A DNA stretch of 63,123 nt from Pseudomonas akapageensis (GCF_011355085.1 NZ_VXCP01000056.1:1-63123), one strand, 5' to 3'; positions 24,536 to 34,142 are shown, numbered from the stretch's first letter. Program-made: numbers and translations. The notes: generated from the letters alone by a model not told the origin.

Positions 24536-25378
24536 ATGGAAATCGGTCTGCGCGAGTGGCTGATCGTCATCGGCATCATTGTCATTGCCGGTATTCTTTT
24601 CGATGGCTGGCGCCGCATGCGTGGCGGCAAGGGCAAATTGAAATTCAGGCTGGACCGCAGCTTCTCCAACCTGCCGGACGACGAGCCCACCAGTGCTGAA
24701 GTACTGGGCCCGCCCCGTGTGCTCGACGATCACAAGGAGCCGCAACTGGACGAGCACGACCTGCCGTCGATGAGCGCGCCTGCACGTGAAACCGGCAAGC
24801 GCAAGCGAACGGCAGAACCTTCCCAGGGTGACTTGAACCTCAAGCTGGACCTGGATGAGCCGAGCTTCTCCAGCCGCGACAACGACTTCCCGGACGAAAC
24901 CCGTTCTGCAAGCCTCGGCGCAAGCGACAGCAAGGAGCTGCCACCGGTCGAGGAAGTGCTGGTCATCAGCGTGATCTCCCGCGACGAGGGCGGCTTCAAG
25001 GGCCCGGCGTTGCTGCAGAACATTCTGGAAAGCGGCCTGCGTTTCGGTGAAATGGACATTTTCCACCGTCACGAAAGCATGGCTGGCAACGGCGAAGTAC
25101 TGTTCTCCATGGCCAACGCGGTCAAGCCCGGGGTTTTCGACCTGGACGACATCGACCATTTCAGCACCCGTGCAGTGAGCTTCTTCCTCGGCTTGCCAGG
25201 CCCGCGTCATCCCAAGCAGGCGTTCGATGTCATGGTGGCCGCTGCACGCAAGCTGGCCCATGAACTCAACGGCGAGCTCAAGGACGATCAGCGCAGCGTC
25301 ATGACGGCCCAGACCATTGAGCATTACCGTCAGCGCATTGTTGAATTCGAGCGTCGTGCGTTGACCCAGAAACGCTAG
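24536..25378 (+). CDS. zipA: Cell division protein ZipA
   Basis: ZipA anchors FtsZ to the inner membrane. The 280-residue protein has an N-terminal membrane helix (residues 7-25, LIVIGIIVIAGILFDGW) followed by basic residues, an acidic and serine-rich linker (about 35-135) and the C-terminal FtsZ-binding domain (about 140-275) starting VLVISVISRDEGGFKG and containing GEMDIFHRH and FFLGLPGPRHP. The order smc-zipA-ligA is conserved in pseudomonads. Confidence 0.95.
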   Translation: MEIGLREWLIVIGIIVIAGILFDGWRRMRGGKGKLKFRLDRSFSNLPDDEPTSAEVLGPPRVLDDHKEPQLDEHDLPSMSAPARETGKRKRTAEPSQGDLNLKLDLDEPSFSSRDNDFPDETRSASLGASDSKELPPVEEVLVISVISRDEGGFKGPALLQNILESGLRFGEMDIFHRHESMAGNGEVLFSMANAVKPGVFDLDDIDHFSTRAVSFFLGLPGPRHPKQAFDVMVAAARKLAHELNGELKDDQRSVMTAQTIEHYRQRIVEFERRALTQKR

Positions 25379-25401
25379 GCTTTGGATTTGCGGTGAGCCT
25401 A

Positions 25402-25481
25402 TCGCTGGCAAGCCAGCTCCCACAGGGAAAACACAGGATTTGTGTGGGACCCGGCCTCTGTGGGAGCTGGCTTGCCAGCGA
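25402..25481. repeat. REP doublet, family B
   Basis: TCGCTGGCAAGCCAGCTCC faces GGAGCTGGCTTGCCAGCGA across about 40 bases, between zipA and ligA. Confidence 0.88.
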
Positions 25482-25516
25482 TGCAGTCACCACAAATTCC
25501 AAGGAATAAACACAGA

Positions 25517-25538
25517 GAGCAGCCCCGGCTGCTCTTTT
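25517..25538 (+). terminator. Intrinsic terminator between zipA and ligA
   Basis: GAGCAGC-cccg-GCTGCTC is followed by TTTT. It lies 20 bp before the ligA start, so ligA must either start from within or downstream of it or be expressed by readthrough. Confidence 0.65.
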
Positions 25539-25558
25539 GCTTTACGAGAGACCACACC

Positions 25559-27916
25559 ATGACTGCCCCGCAAACCCGGATCCTCGAGCTGCGCGCCGAA
25601 CTCGACCAGCACAACTACCGCTATCACGTCCTCGACGAGCCCAGCATCCCGGACGCCGAATACGACCGGCTGTTTCGCGAGCTCAAGGAGCTGGAAGCGC
25701 AGCATCCGGAACTGGTCAGCAGCGACTCGCCCACCCAGCGCGTGGGCAGCGCGGCGCTGACGGCTTTCACCCAGGTGCGCCATGAAGTGCCGATGCTGAG
25801 CCTGGGCAACGCCTTCGAAGAGAACGATCTGCGTGAATTCGATCGCCGGGTCACCGAAGGCCTGGACCTGCCGGCAGGCGACCTGTTCGGCGCCGGCGCA
25901 GCGGTCGAGTACAGCTGCGAGCCCAAGCTCGACGGCCTGGCGGTCAGCCTGCTGTACCGCGATGGCCTGCTCGTTCAAGGCGCCACCCGCGGCGACGGCA
26001 CCACGGGCGAGGACATCAGTGTCAATGTGCGCACGGTGCGCAATATCCCCCTCAAGCTCCACGGCAGCGGTTGGCCGGCGGTGCTGGAGGTGCGGGGTGA
26101 AGTGTTCATGTCCAAGGCGGGTTTCGAACGCCTGAACGCCACGCAGATGGAGGTTGGCGGCAAGACGTTCGCCAACCCGCGCAATGCCGCGGCCGGCAGC
26201 CTGCGTCAGCTGGACTCGAAAATCACCGCCAGTCGCCCGCTGGAATTCTGCTGCTATGGCCTGGGCCAGGTCTCGGCAACCATTGCAGACACCCATATTG
26301 GTACCCTTGAGCAGCTCAAAGCCTGGGGCATGCCGATCAGTCGCGAGTTGAAGCGGGCCAATGGCGTGGCCGAATGCCTGGACTACTACCGCGACATCGG
26401 CGCGCGGCGCAATGATTTGGCCTATGAAATCGATGGCGTGGTGTTCAAGGTCAACAGCCTGGCCTACCAGCGCGAACTGGGCTTCCGTGCGCGCGAGCCA
26501 CGCTGGGCGATTGCCCACAAATTCCCGGCCATGGAAGAACTCACCGAACTGCTCGACGTGGAATTCCAGGTCGGCCGCACCGGCGCGGTAACGCCCGTGG
26601 CGCGGCTCAAGCCGGTCAAGGTTGCCGGTGTCACCGTGGCCAACGCCACCTTGCATAACATGGATGAAGTGGCGCGCCTGGGCTTGATGATTGGTGACAC
26701 TGTGATCATTCGCCGTGCCGGTGACGTGATTCCCCAGGTCATGCAAGTGGTCGTCGAGCGCCGGCCGGCCGATGCCCGCCCGGTGCATGTCCCCGAGCAA
26801 TGCCCGGTGTGCGGTTCCCAGGTCGAACGCACGCAACTGGTCAAGCGCAGCAAGGGCAAGGAAACCGTCAGCGAAGGCGCCGTGTACCGTTGCGTCGGCC
26901 GGCTGGCCTGTGCGGCGCAGCTCAAGCAGGCGATCATTCACTTCGTTTCGCGCCGGGCCATGGACATCGAGGGGCTGGGCGAAAAGAGCGTCGAACAGTT
27001 GGTCGACGAAGGCCTGGTGTCGTCGCCGGCGGACCTCTACACCCTGGGTTTCGAGCAGATCGTCGACCTGGAAGGTTTTGCCGAGTTGTCCAGCAACAAC
27101 CTGCTCAAGGCTATCGCAGACAGCAAGCGACCGACACTGGCGCGTTTTATCTACGCACTGGGCATCCCTGACGTGGGCGAAGAGACCGCCAAGGTGCTGG
27201 CGCGCTCCCTGGGCTCACTGGAACGGATCATGGCGGCACTTCCGCAAGTCCTGACCTATCTGCCGGATGTCGGGCTGGAAGTGGCGTACGAGATCCACAG
27301 CTTTTTCGAGGACGAGCACAACCGCAAGGTCATCGCCCAATTGCTCGAGCGCGGCCTGCAGTTGCAGGATCAGGGTGAGGTGCACGCCGAGTTCGCCGCC
27401 AGCACCACCCTGGCAGGCTTGATCGCCAAGCTGGAGATTGCCTCGGTGGGGCCGACCGGCGCGCAAAAGCTGGTGGACAAGCTCGGCAGCCTCGACAGGA
27501 TCATCGCCGCCGACGGCATCGACCTGCGCCAGGCGCTCAACGCCAAGCAGGCCGACGCTGTACGCGAATACTTCAAGGTGCCGGAAAACGCCGAACGCGC
27601 CAGGGCGGTCGAAGCGCAGTTGCAGGCTTTCGGCATGCACTGGGCCAGCGAGAAGAAAGTCATCGCCGGCCTGCCGCTGGCCGGCCAGACCTGGGTGTTG
27701 ACCGGCTCGCTGGAGCGCATGAGCCGCGACGTGGCCAAGGACAAGCTGGAAAGTCTGGGGGCCAAGGTTGCAGGTTCGGTGTCGGCCAAGACCCATTGCG
27801 TGGTGGCCGGTCCCGGTGCCGGATCGAAGTTGGCCAAGGCCAATGAGTTGGGCCTCAAAGTCCTGGACGAAGACGCATTCATCGCCTTTCTGAACGAGCA
27901 CGGTATCGAAGCCTGA
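25559..27916 (+). CDS. ligA: NAD-dependent DNA ligase
   Basis: LigA seals nicks in duplex DNA with NAD. The 785-residue protein has the Ia domain (HNYRYHVLDEPSIPDAEYD), the adenylation motif EPKLDGLA near residue 123, RGDGTTGEDI, an OB fold, a zinc finger beginning CPVCGSQ near 418 with later CVGRLAC, helix-hairpin-helix repeats (about 470-620) and a C-terminal BRCT domain (705-785). The region between the first two and last two finger cysteines is longer than in E. coli, where the ligase is 671 residues. An open frame continues upstream, but ATG 25559 fits the family N terminus. Confidence 0.96.
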   Translation: MTAPQTRILELRAELDQHNYRYHVLDEPSIPDAEYDRLFRELKELEAQHPELVSSDSPTQRVGSAALTAFTQVRHEVPMLSLGNAFEENDLREFDRRVTEGLDLPAGDLFGAGAAVEYSCEPKLDGLAVSLLYRDGLLVQGATRGDGTTGEDISVNVRTVRNIPLKLHGSGWPAVLEVRGEVFMSKAGFERLNATQMEVGGKTFANPRNAAAGSLRQLDSKITASRPLEFCCYGLGQVSATIADTHIGTLEQLKAWGMPISRELKRANGVAECLDYYRDIGARRNDLAYEIDGVVFKVNSLAYQRELGFRAREPRWAIAHKFPAMEELTELLDVEFQVGRTGAVTPVARLKPVKVAGVTVANATLHNMDEVARLGLMIGDTVIIRRAGDVIPQVMQVVVERRPADARPVHVPEQCPVCGSQVERTQLVKRSKGKETVSEGAVYRCVGRLACAAQLKQAIIHFVSRRAMDIEGLGEKSVEQLVDEGLVSSPADLYTLGFEQIVDLEGFAELSSNNLLKAIADSKRPTLARFIYALGIPDVGEETAKVLARSLGSLERIMAALPQVLTYLPDVGLEVAYEIHSFFEDEHNRKVIAQLLERGLQLQDQGEVHAEFAASTTLAGLIAKLEIASVGPTGAQKLVDKLGSLDRIIAADGIDLRQALNAKQADAVREYFKVPENAERARAVEAQLQAFGMHWASEKKVIAGLPLAGQTWVLTGSLERMSRDVAKDKLESLGAKVAGSVSAKTHCVVAGPGAGSKLAKANELGLKVLDEDAFIAFLNEHGIEA

Positions 27917-27929
27917 TGTAGCCGCTATC

Positions 27930-28040
27930 TCGTTCCCACGCTCTGCGTGGGAATGCTGTGCCAGACGCTCTGCGTCGACCTGCGCGAGCTCGACGCAGAG
28001 CGTCTCTGGATGCATTCCCACGCGGAGCGTGGGAACGAGG
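27930..28040. repeat. Dispersed nested-palindrome repeat, family A, copy 3
   Basis: A complete copy with outer arms CGTTCCCACGCTCTGCGTGG and GCGGAGCGTGGGAACG and inner arms AGACGCTCTGCGTCG and CGACGCAGAGCGTCT. It separates ligA from the metallopeptidase gene. Confidence 0.9.
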
Positions 28041-28076
28041 AAAAGGTCCACCGCTGCCCCGGAAAAGGAGATCGCC

Positions 28077-29240
28077 ATGTACCGCTTCTTCGAACAGCTC
28101 AGTGCCCGAATCGCTGCACCTTTCATCGGTCAGGACACTCGCCAGGGCAAGGTCTGGCAATGCCAATGCGGCCAGTCGATCTTCTTTCGCAACAGCCAGT
28201 GCCTGGCCTGTCTCTCGGCACTGGGTTATTGGCCGGGGCAGAACCTGCTGTCGTCCTTGCAGCCAGGTGCAGAGCCTGGCTGCTGGCAGCTGACCTCGGC
28301 GCCCGAGGCCGGCCTGTTTCGCCGCTGCGCCAACCTCGACACGCCGGCGGCATGCAACTGGTTGATACCGAACGTGGCACCGCAGGCGTTTTGCATTGCC
28401 TGTGAACTCAATCGCACCATTCCGGACCTCACGGTCCCGGAAAACCATGAGCGCTGGCGCAAGGTCGAAACGGCAAAGCGCCGGCTGGTCGCGCAATTGC
28501 TCAACCTCGGGCTGACGGTGATTGCAAAATCCACGGATGAAAGCGCGGGCCTGGCGTTTGACTTTGTCGGTGTCGATCTCGACGGTCAGGCGCCGACCAC
28601 CGGCCATGCCAATGGCCTGATCACCCTGGACATCAAGGAAGCCGACGACGCCCACCGGGAGAAGGTCCGGCAACAGATGCACGAGCCGTACCGGGCCTTG
28701 CTCGGGCATTTTCGTCATGAGGTCGGGCACTATTATTGGGACCGGCTGATCGCCGGCAGCCCATGGCTTGACGACTTCAGGGCGTTGTTCGGCGATGAGC
28801 GCGCCAGCTACGCCCAGGCCCTTGAACGTCACTATGCCCAGGGCGCGCCGCTGGACTGGGCGGACAGCCATGTCAGCGCCTACGCCACCATGCACCCCTG
28901 GGAAGACTGGGCGGAAACCTGGGCCCACTATCTGCACATGATGGACGCGGTCGATACCGCCCTGGGTTTTGGCATGAATGCGCTGACGCTTGACCTCGAC
29001 TACCTGCCGTTCGCTGCGCAGAGCCTGTATCGGCCCGAAGATGCCGGGAGTGAGGCATTCCTGTCATTTGTCAATGCCTGGATCGAGTTGTCCGGGATGC
29101 TCAATGAACTGTCGCGCAGCATGGGGCAGGCGGATTTCTATCCCTTCGTGCTGCCATCACCGGTCATCGCCAAACTGCATTTCATCCATCTGGTCATTCA
29201 GGAGGCAGGCGGTCGGGCCGATCAATGGGTGAATGTCTGA
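28077..29240 (+). CDS. Zinc-ribbon putative zinc metallopeptidase
   Basis: The 387-residue cytoplasmic protein has an N-terminal zinc-ribbon-like part (CQCGQSIFFRNSQCLAC, about residues 25-43, with more cysteines to 105) and a metallopeptidase-like domain with HEVGH in HFRHEVGHYYWD near residue 215. The distal motif WEDWAETWAHYLHMMD near 280 provides a possible third zinc ligand. This matches a family annotated as putative zinc-binding metallopeptidase in proteobacteria, whose substrate is unknown. AAAGGAG precedes ATG 28077. It may be monocistronic. Function beyond the zinc motifs is inference. Confidence 0.85.
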   Translation: MYRFFEQLSARIAAPFIGQDTRQGKVWQCQCGQSIFFRNSQCLACLSALGYWPGQNLLSSLQPGAEPGCWQLTSAPEAGLFRRCANLDTPAACNWLIPNVAPQAFCIACELNRTIPDLTVPENHERWRKVETAKRRLVAQLLNLGLTVIAKSTDESAGLAFDFVGVDLDGQAPTTGHANGLITLDIKEADDAHREKVRQQMHEPYRALLGHFRHEVGHYYWDRLIAGSPWLDDFRALFGDERASYAQALERHYAQGAPLDWADSHVSAYATMHPWEDWAETWAHYLHMMDAVDTALGFGMNALTLDLDYLPFAAQSLYRPEDAGSEAFLSFVNAWIELSGMLNELSRSMGQADFYPFVLPSPVIAKLHFIHLVIQEAGGRADQWVNV

Positions 29241-29327
29241 AATAGTGTCGTGGGCATAACTATGTGTGGTCTGCCAGGCAAGGGGTGCTCCTAGGATAGG
29301 TGCTTTCAAATTGCCCAAGGATTGCGC

Positions 29328-32300
29328 ATGAGCACCCAAGACATCCCGATCGATAGCGTGGTTGAGCACACCCGCTTTCAGGAAAACCTCGAAATCATGG
29401 CCCGGGCACTGCCCGATTGGCTGGTGCGGGCCGATGTTGCCACGCGCCAGGCCTATAGCCGCAGTCTGCAGGCTTCGCACAAGGCCAACAAAGCAGCCAA
29501 GGCAGTTCTGGGCACGCTGCAAGGGGTGGATGCGTTTGCATCCACGTGCCTGGCCGAGGCCTTGTTCAGTCAATTCAAGGTCAGGCTCGACGTTCGTGAT
29601 GCCCAATTCAAGCATGTAGCGCTTGTCCCGACTTCCGGGCTGGGAGGGGGTGTTTTTCTCAATAGTTTTTGGGAAATGACGACGCAAGGCAGTTTGCTCC
29701 ACGCCGCAATGCAAAACTTTACCGAGCCCGAGTGCAACGCGACTGAGTTCTTGCAAGGCTCAGGTGTTTACGTCAACGCCGAACAACTGACTGCCGTTGC
29801 GCCCCACGCGTTCACAAGCCTGTGTAGAAGAGTGGACCTGGGGGGCAGGTATCAAAAGCATCTCCATTCGGTGCTTGCCCCTGACACCGGTGAGGATGGG
29901 GTGCCTGGTCCGAAATCGCGGGCCGTCTGTGCCACGCTGGCAGCGGCAAGGCGCTGCAATCTCGAAGTGGCGGCGCATGTGGCCTGTATGAAAGGAGCGA
30001 TTAGCTGGTCGGCCTATCAAATGCTCCTGCAGGTGTGTGATGGGCAGTCGCAGTTCATCTACGATTCGATGAGCACACAGATCAAGCAACTGAACCTGTT
30101 CGGGCACGAGCTCGCGAGCATTGTGATATTCGAGCAGAATAGGATTGTGGGACCTGTGCAAACAGCCGGGTGTAAACGCGTCGTTTATATCCCGGGTGAT
30201 CCGCTTGGCGAACTGCGTGAATACGACAGCCCTGCGGCGTTCGACGAAGCGCTGAAGTCTCGCGTGCGCTTCAAGGGGTTTCGAGATTTCCTGGTGCGCC
30301 ACGCGCCGATACTCGAACAGGCGAGGCTTGAGCAGCAACTTTCCGGAGATCTGTCCGGGCATGTACGTGAGCGGCCGCTGCAGGGCGAGCTGTTCAATGA
30401 ACTGGTCCGTCTGCAAACCTTGCGAACCGCTCAGGACAGTCGTCACTTGGCTGTTCCCACTGCCGATGTGGACAGCGCGGAGCGACGAAAGCGGCTGCAG
30501 GCGCTCGAGGATGCGGGGTTGCTATTGTTGACCCTGGCATCGTTTGTCGTGCCGTTGCTCAACCAGATGATGCTGGCAACCGCCGCCGCACAGTTGATGT
30601 CCGAAGCCTACGAGGGCATCAAGGACTGGACGGAGGACCGGACCGATGAGGCCATGGGACACCTGACCTCGATTGTCGAGTCCCTGGGCGTGGCCGTAGC
30701 GCTGGGGGCGATTGGCCATCGGGTCAATTTGTGGGCCAGCCAATCCGAGTTCTTTCAGACCTTGCGGCCGGTCAAGTTGTTCGGCGGAGCGGTCAAGCTC
30801 TGGTGGCCGGACCTTGCGCCCTATCGCAGCTCGATCGAACTGACGGATGTTGCTCCGTCCAGCGACGGCAGGTTCCGGGTGGGCGAGGACGATTACATTG
30901 CCATCGATGGCCATCATTATCGGGTATCCCAGGATGTGGGGTCAGGCCAGTGGCGGGTGCTGCATCCGCAACGTGACGATGCCTTTGCGCCGATTCTGCA
31001 GAGCAACGGCCAGGGCGCCTGGCGGCATAGCCTGGAGAAGCCATGGGAGTGGCCTTCGGCACGGTATCTGTTTCGGCGCCTGGGGCCCGTAAGCGGCAAT
31101 CTTGACAATGTTGCAGTCGATGCCTTGCTGGCGATCAGCGGTGTCGACGAAGCGCAGCTGTGCCGGATTCACGTCGATAACGCCCCAACGCCTGCCCGGC
31201 TCGACATTGCGGTCAAGCAGTGGTGGCTCGATCAGGATATCGATCGGTTCATCGAGCGATTGCAGGTGGGCGAGGTCAGTGATGAGGCGATGGCCCGCTA
31301 CCTCGCTCCGAGTCTGGGAATTGAAAAGCCAGCCGCGGATGCCGGCGCCGCTGCATTTCAGCCCTGGACCCAGGCCATGGCCCGGCAGGCGAGCGTGGAT
31401 CGAGTGGGCTTGTTCGAGCATTTCGCGGCGCTGCGTGGGCCGGCTTCATCAGCACAAACGGCGTTGATTCGACGGGACTTCCCCGGGTTGCCGCAGGAGA
31501 TGGCAGAGGAATTACTTGAGCAGTCTACAGCTGCCGAGGTGGCCAGGATGGCGGAACTGCAGCGCGTTCCTCTGGCAATGGCCGAGCAGGCGCGCTGGCG
31601 TTTGCGCGAATACCGACTGATGTGCGCGCTGGAAGGCTTTTACCGCCCTGGGCGGCGTAGCCTGTCATTCGAAAAACTGGTGTTGGGCCTGCTTGAATCT
31701 CTGCCAGCCTGGCCAGAGGGTAGGGAGGTTCAATTGCACCAGGGCGGGATTGATGGTGAGTTGATCGCGCAGGGTGGGCGTGGGCAAGCGTCTGCGTCAT
31801 TGCGGCTGGTTCGCAGTGCGGCGGGTTATGAGAGCATTGATGGTGAGGGGCGAACCTCAGGTCACCACACCGACTTGTTCGAAGCCTTGGCGGCGCTCGG
31901 TAGCGATGGGGGCACTGAAGGTTCCATACCTGCATTGAACGCTACAGACTTGCATCGTCAACTGACGACCTTGGCGGTATCGGATCGGCAGCGATCGGCA
32001 AGGCTGATTGGGGCGGGGCCGCGACAACCCTGGTTCAGGATGCCGACCCGGCTCAAGGACAATCGCCTGGGTTACCCGCTGAGCGGACGCGGGGCCGCAG
32101 GCAGGCATACCGCGTTTTACATGGACGAGTGCAAGTCCCTTTATCCGAGCATGACCAATGCCGAAATCTCCGATCACCTGGATCAGCTCATCGAGTCTGG
32201 CGTGAATGTCCGGCGTCTGCTGACCGAAAAAAAGGCCGAGCTGCAAGCACTGCAAGATACCCTCGACCAATGGGTGGGGCAGGGGCAGAGCGCGCCCCAA

Positions 32301-33938
32301 CGAAGTCGCACCATGCGGCGGCGACGGGTGGCAGATGCTTTTGTGGCGAGCTGGCGGCGACAGAGCAATCGGCTGTTCAGCGACCATGGCGAGCTGGAGG
32401 GGTATCGCCTGAATCTGGAGGGGGCGGATTTGAGCGATCCTCCGGTTTTTCCCGACCATATCGATTTTGGTCATGTACGCCACTTGTCGTTACGCAACAC
32501 AGGCATGACTCACGTGCCCAACGGCTTTCTCGACGCTTTCAACAAGCTGCGTATTCTCGATATCGGCGAGAATCGACTGTCCCGCTTGCCGGACGCCATC
32601 GCAGACATGACCGCTCTGGAGGCCTTGCATTGTGAAAACAATACAATCGTGTTGAGCGAGGCCGCTGTCGGGGCACTCGGCCGATTGCGCAAATTGGAGC
32701 ATCTCGATCTGAATGGCAACCCGTTGAGTCGAGTACCTGACGTGCAGCCACTGCACGGCTTGCGCATCCTTGGCTTGCGGCGTACCGGCATCGAGCGGAT
32801 GCCTTCCGGCCTGGCGCAACTCCCCCGGCTGGAAATGGCGGATTTACGCGACAATCGGCTCAGCCTGCTACCGGAGGAGGTTTATCAGTCGACCTCGCGT
32901 TCGGTGCGCAGCCTCTGGCTGCAGGACAATCCCTTTTCCGCCGACTCCCTGGAACAAATAGAGGACTATCGTCAGCGCACAGGCATCAATCTGGGTGGCT
33001 TGGCGCACCAGATGGAAAATGAAACCAGGCCTGATCTTTTCTGGTCGCAGGGCACCGATGAGGCGCTTACGCAGTTGCGCGAAAAACACTGGTTCGAGCT
33101 GCGCAAGGAACCGGGCTCCAGTGAGTTTTTCAGGCTTTTGAACGATCTGACGGTGACTGCCGACTACGACAGTGCTCGCGAGGATCTGACACGCAGAGTC
33201 TGGAATGTCGTCGAAGCCGCATACAGCAACAGTAAACTGCGTCGCAAGCTGTTCCGGCTGGCCGGGAATCCGCGCACCTGTGGCGACAGCAGTGCATTGA
33301 ATTTCAGTTACCTGGAAATCAGGGTCGAAGTCTTCAAGGCGAAGTCCAATGGCGACGTCAGTCAGGTGACAAGTCGTTTGCTGCGCTTGGCCAAAGGCTT
33401 GTTTCGACTGGAGCAGCTGGACCGGATAGTCCTGGAAGACCTTCAGGCGCGCCCCGTCAACCCAAGGCAGCCGATCGACGAGGTAGAGGTCAGCCTGGCT
33501 TATCGCGTCGGGCTGGCAAAAGATCTGGACTTGCCCGGGCAGCCCAAAAGTATGCTTTACCAGTCGTTGGCGGGCGTCACCCAGGCGAAGTTGCGGGATG
33601 CCAGGCGTGCAATCGAGAACGCACAGAAAAATGCTGGTGCGATGGCGGAATTCGTTTCCCGGCAGGACTTCTGGAGCATGTGGTTACGTAAGCAGCACGC
33701 CAGGGAATTTTTGGAGGTCAGAGCATCGATGGAGGGCAGAGAGCAGGCGCTTGAAGCGCGCAAGAGCGAGCTTGATGACCAGACTTTTGTGCAGACGTAC
33801 GACCGGATGAACCAGGATTTTCAGCAGAAACTGGCCGCGTTGCAATTACGCCTGACCGAAGAGGCTTTGCGGGGCGAAACCATTGCGGCTACCGAAGAAC
33901 AACCCGGCACTTCCCATGGAGAACGTACAAGTACTTGA
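29328..33938 (+). CDS. Leucine-rich-repeat NEL-type E3 ubiquitin ligase, putative effector
   Basis: The 1536-residue protein is built like the large Pseudomonas proteins that join an N-terminal toxin-like region to an IpaH/SspH-type ligase. A helical N-terminal region (1-380) leads to hydrophobic segments near 390-460 (LLLLTLASFVVPLLNQMML). A leucine-rich repeat array follows at about 1050-1210 (HLSLRNTGMTHVP, LRILDIGENRLSRLP, LEHLDLNGNPLSRVP). The C-terminal NEL domain (about 1215-1536) has the catalytic-type motif CGDS with Cys1318 in RTCGDSSALNFSYLEIRV. NEL ligases pass ubiquitin to host proteins, so the target is eukaryotic. No signal peptide is visible; export by a specialised system is inferred. 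ATG 29328 has AAGG seven bases upstream. There is no secretion gene nearby. Confidence 0.88.
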   Translation: MSTQDIPIDSVVEHTRFQENLEIMARALPDWLVRADVATRQAYSRSLQASHKANKAAKAVLGTLQGVDAFASTCLAEALFSQFKVRLDVRDAQFKHVALVPTSGLGGGVFLNSFWEMTTQGSLLHAAMQNFTEPECNATEFLQGSGVYVNAEQLTAVAPHAFTSLCRRVDLGGRYQKHLHSVLAPDTGEDGVPGPKSRAVCATLAAARRCNLEVAAHVACMKGAISWSAYQMLLQVCDGQSQFIYDSMSTQIKQLNLFGHELASIVIFEQNRIVGPVQTAGCKRVVYIPGDPLGELREYDSPAAFDEALKSRVRFKGFRDFLVRHAPILEQARLEQQLSGDLSGHVRERPLQGELFNELVRLQTLRTAQDSRHLAVPTADVDSAERRKRLQALEDAGLLLLTLASFVVPLLNQMMLATAAAQLMSEAYEGIKDWTEDRTDEAMGHLTSIVESLGVAVALGAIGHRVNLWASQSEFFQTLRPVKLFGGAVKLWWPDLAPYRSSIELTDVAPSSDGRFRVGEDDYIAIDGHHYRVSQDVGSGQWRVLHPQRDDAFAPILQSNGQGAWRHSLEKPWEWPSARYLFRRLGPVSGNLDNVAVDALLAISGVDEAQLCRIHVDNAPTPARLDIAVKQWWLDQDIDRFIERLQVGEVSDEAMARYLAPSLGIEKPAADAGAAAFQPWTQAMARQASVDRVGLFEHFAALRGPASSAQTALIRRDFPGLPQEMAEELLEQSTAAEVARMAELQRVPLAMAEQARWRLREYRLMCALEGFYRPGRRSLSFEKLVLGLLESLPAWPEGREVQLHQGGIDGELIAQGGRGQASASLRLVRSAAGYESIDGEGRTSGHHTDLFEALAALGSDGGTEGSIPALNATDLHRQLTTLAVSDRQRSARLIGAGPRQPWFRMPTRLKDNRLGYPLSGRGAAGRHTAFYMDECKSLYPSMTNAEISDHLDQLIESGVNVRRLLTEKKAELQALQDTLDQWVGQGQSAPQRSRTMRRRRVADAFVASWRRQSNRLFSDHGELEGYRLNLEGADLSDPPVFPDHIDFGHVRHLSLRNTGMTHVPNGFLDAFNKLRILDIGENRLSRLPDAIADMTALEALHCENNTIVLSEAAVGALGRLRKLEHLDLNGNPLSRVPDVQPLHGLRILGLRRTGIERMPSGLAQLPRLEMADLRDNRLSLLPEEVYQSTSRSVRSLWLQDNPFSADSLEQIEDYRQRTGINLGGLAHQMENETRPDLFWSQGTDEALTQLREKHWFELRKEPGSSEFFRLLNDLTVTADYDSAREDLTRRVWNVVEAAYSNSKLRRKLFRLAGNPRTCGDSSALNFSYLEIRVEVFKAKSNGDVSQVTSRLLRLAKGLFRLEQLDRIVLEDLQARPVNPRQPIDEVEVSLAYRVGLAKDLDLPGQPKSMLYQSLAGVTQAKLRDARRAIENAQKNAGAMAEFVSRQDFWSMWLRKQHAREFLEVRASMEGREQALEARKSELDDQTFVQTYDRMNQDFQQKLAALQLRLTEEALRGETIAATEEQPGTSHGERTST

Positions 33939-33969
33939 GTCTTCTGCGTTTTTTATTGCGCATCAGAGG

Positions 33970-33997
33970 TTGTAACTTCGCGCAGGACCGGTACAAT
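33970..33997 (+). promoter_or_regulatory. Promoter of the SRP RNA gene
   Basis: TTGTAA, a 16-base spacer and TACAAT make a good sigma-70 promoter ending 32 bp before the conserved RNA. The leader then folds into a small hairpin GGCTC...GAGCC. Confidence 0.65.
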
Positions 33998-34029
33998 GGC
34001 GCGGCTCGCCGACTGGTGAGCCGTGTTAT

Positions 34030-34142
34030 GGTGACCCCATCGGTCCCCCCGCAACGATCAGCCGTGAACCCGGTCAGGCCTGGAAGGGAGCAGCCGCAGC
34101 GGTGACATTGTGTGCCGGGGTGTGGCTGGTGGGGTCGCCACC
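34030..34142 (+). ncRNA. ffs: Signal recognition particle RNA (4.5S)
   Basis: The roughly 113-nt stretch begins GGTGACCCCATC and ends GGGGTCGCCACC, pairing into the long 4.5S hairpin. The Ffh-binding region near the tip is plain: GGTCAGGCCTGGAAGGGAGC with the GGAA tetraloop and the symmetric internal loop, followed by AGCCGCAG. The RNA joins Ffh to target membrane proteins to FtsY. The mature 5' end may differ by a few bases. Confidence 0.95.
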
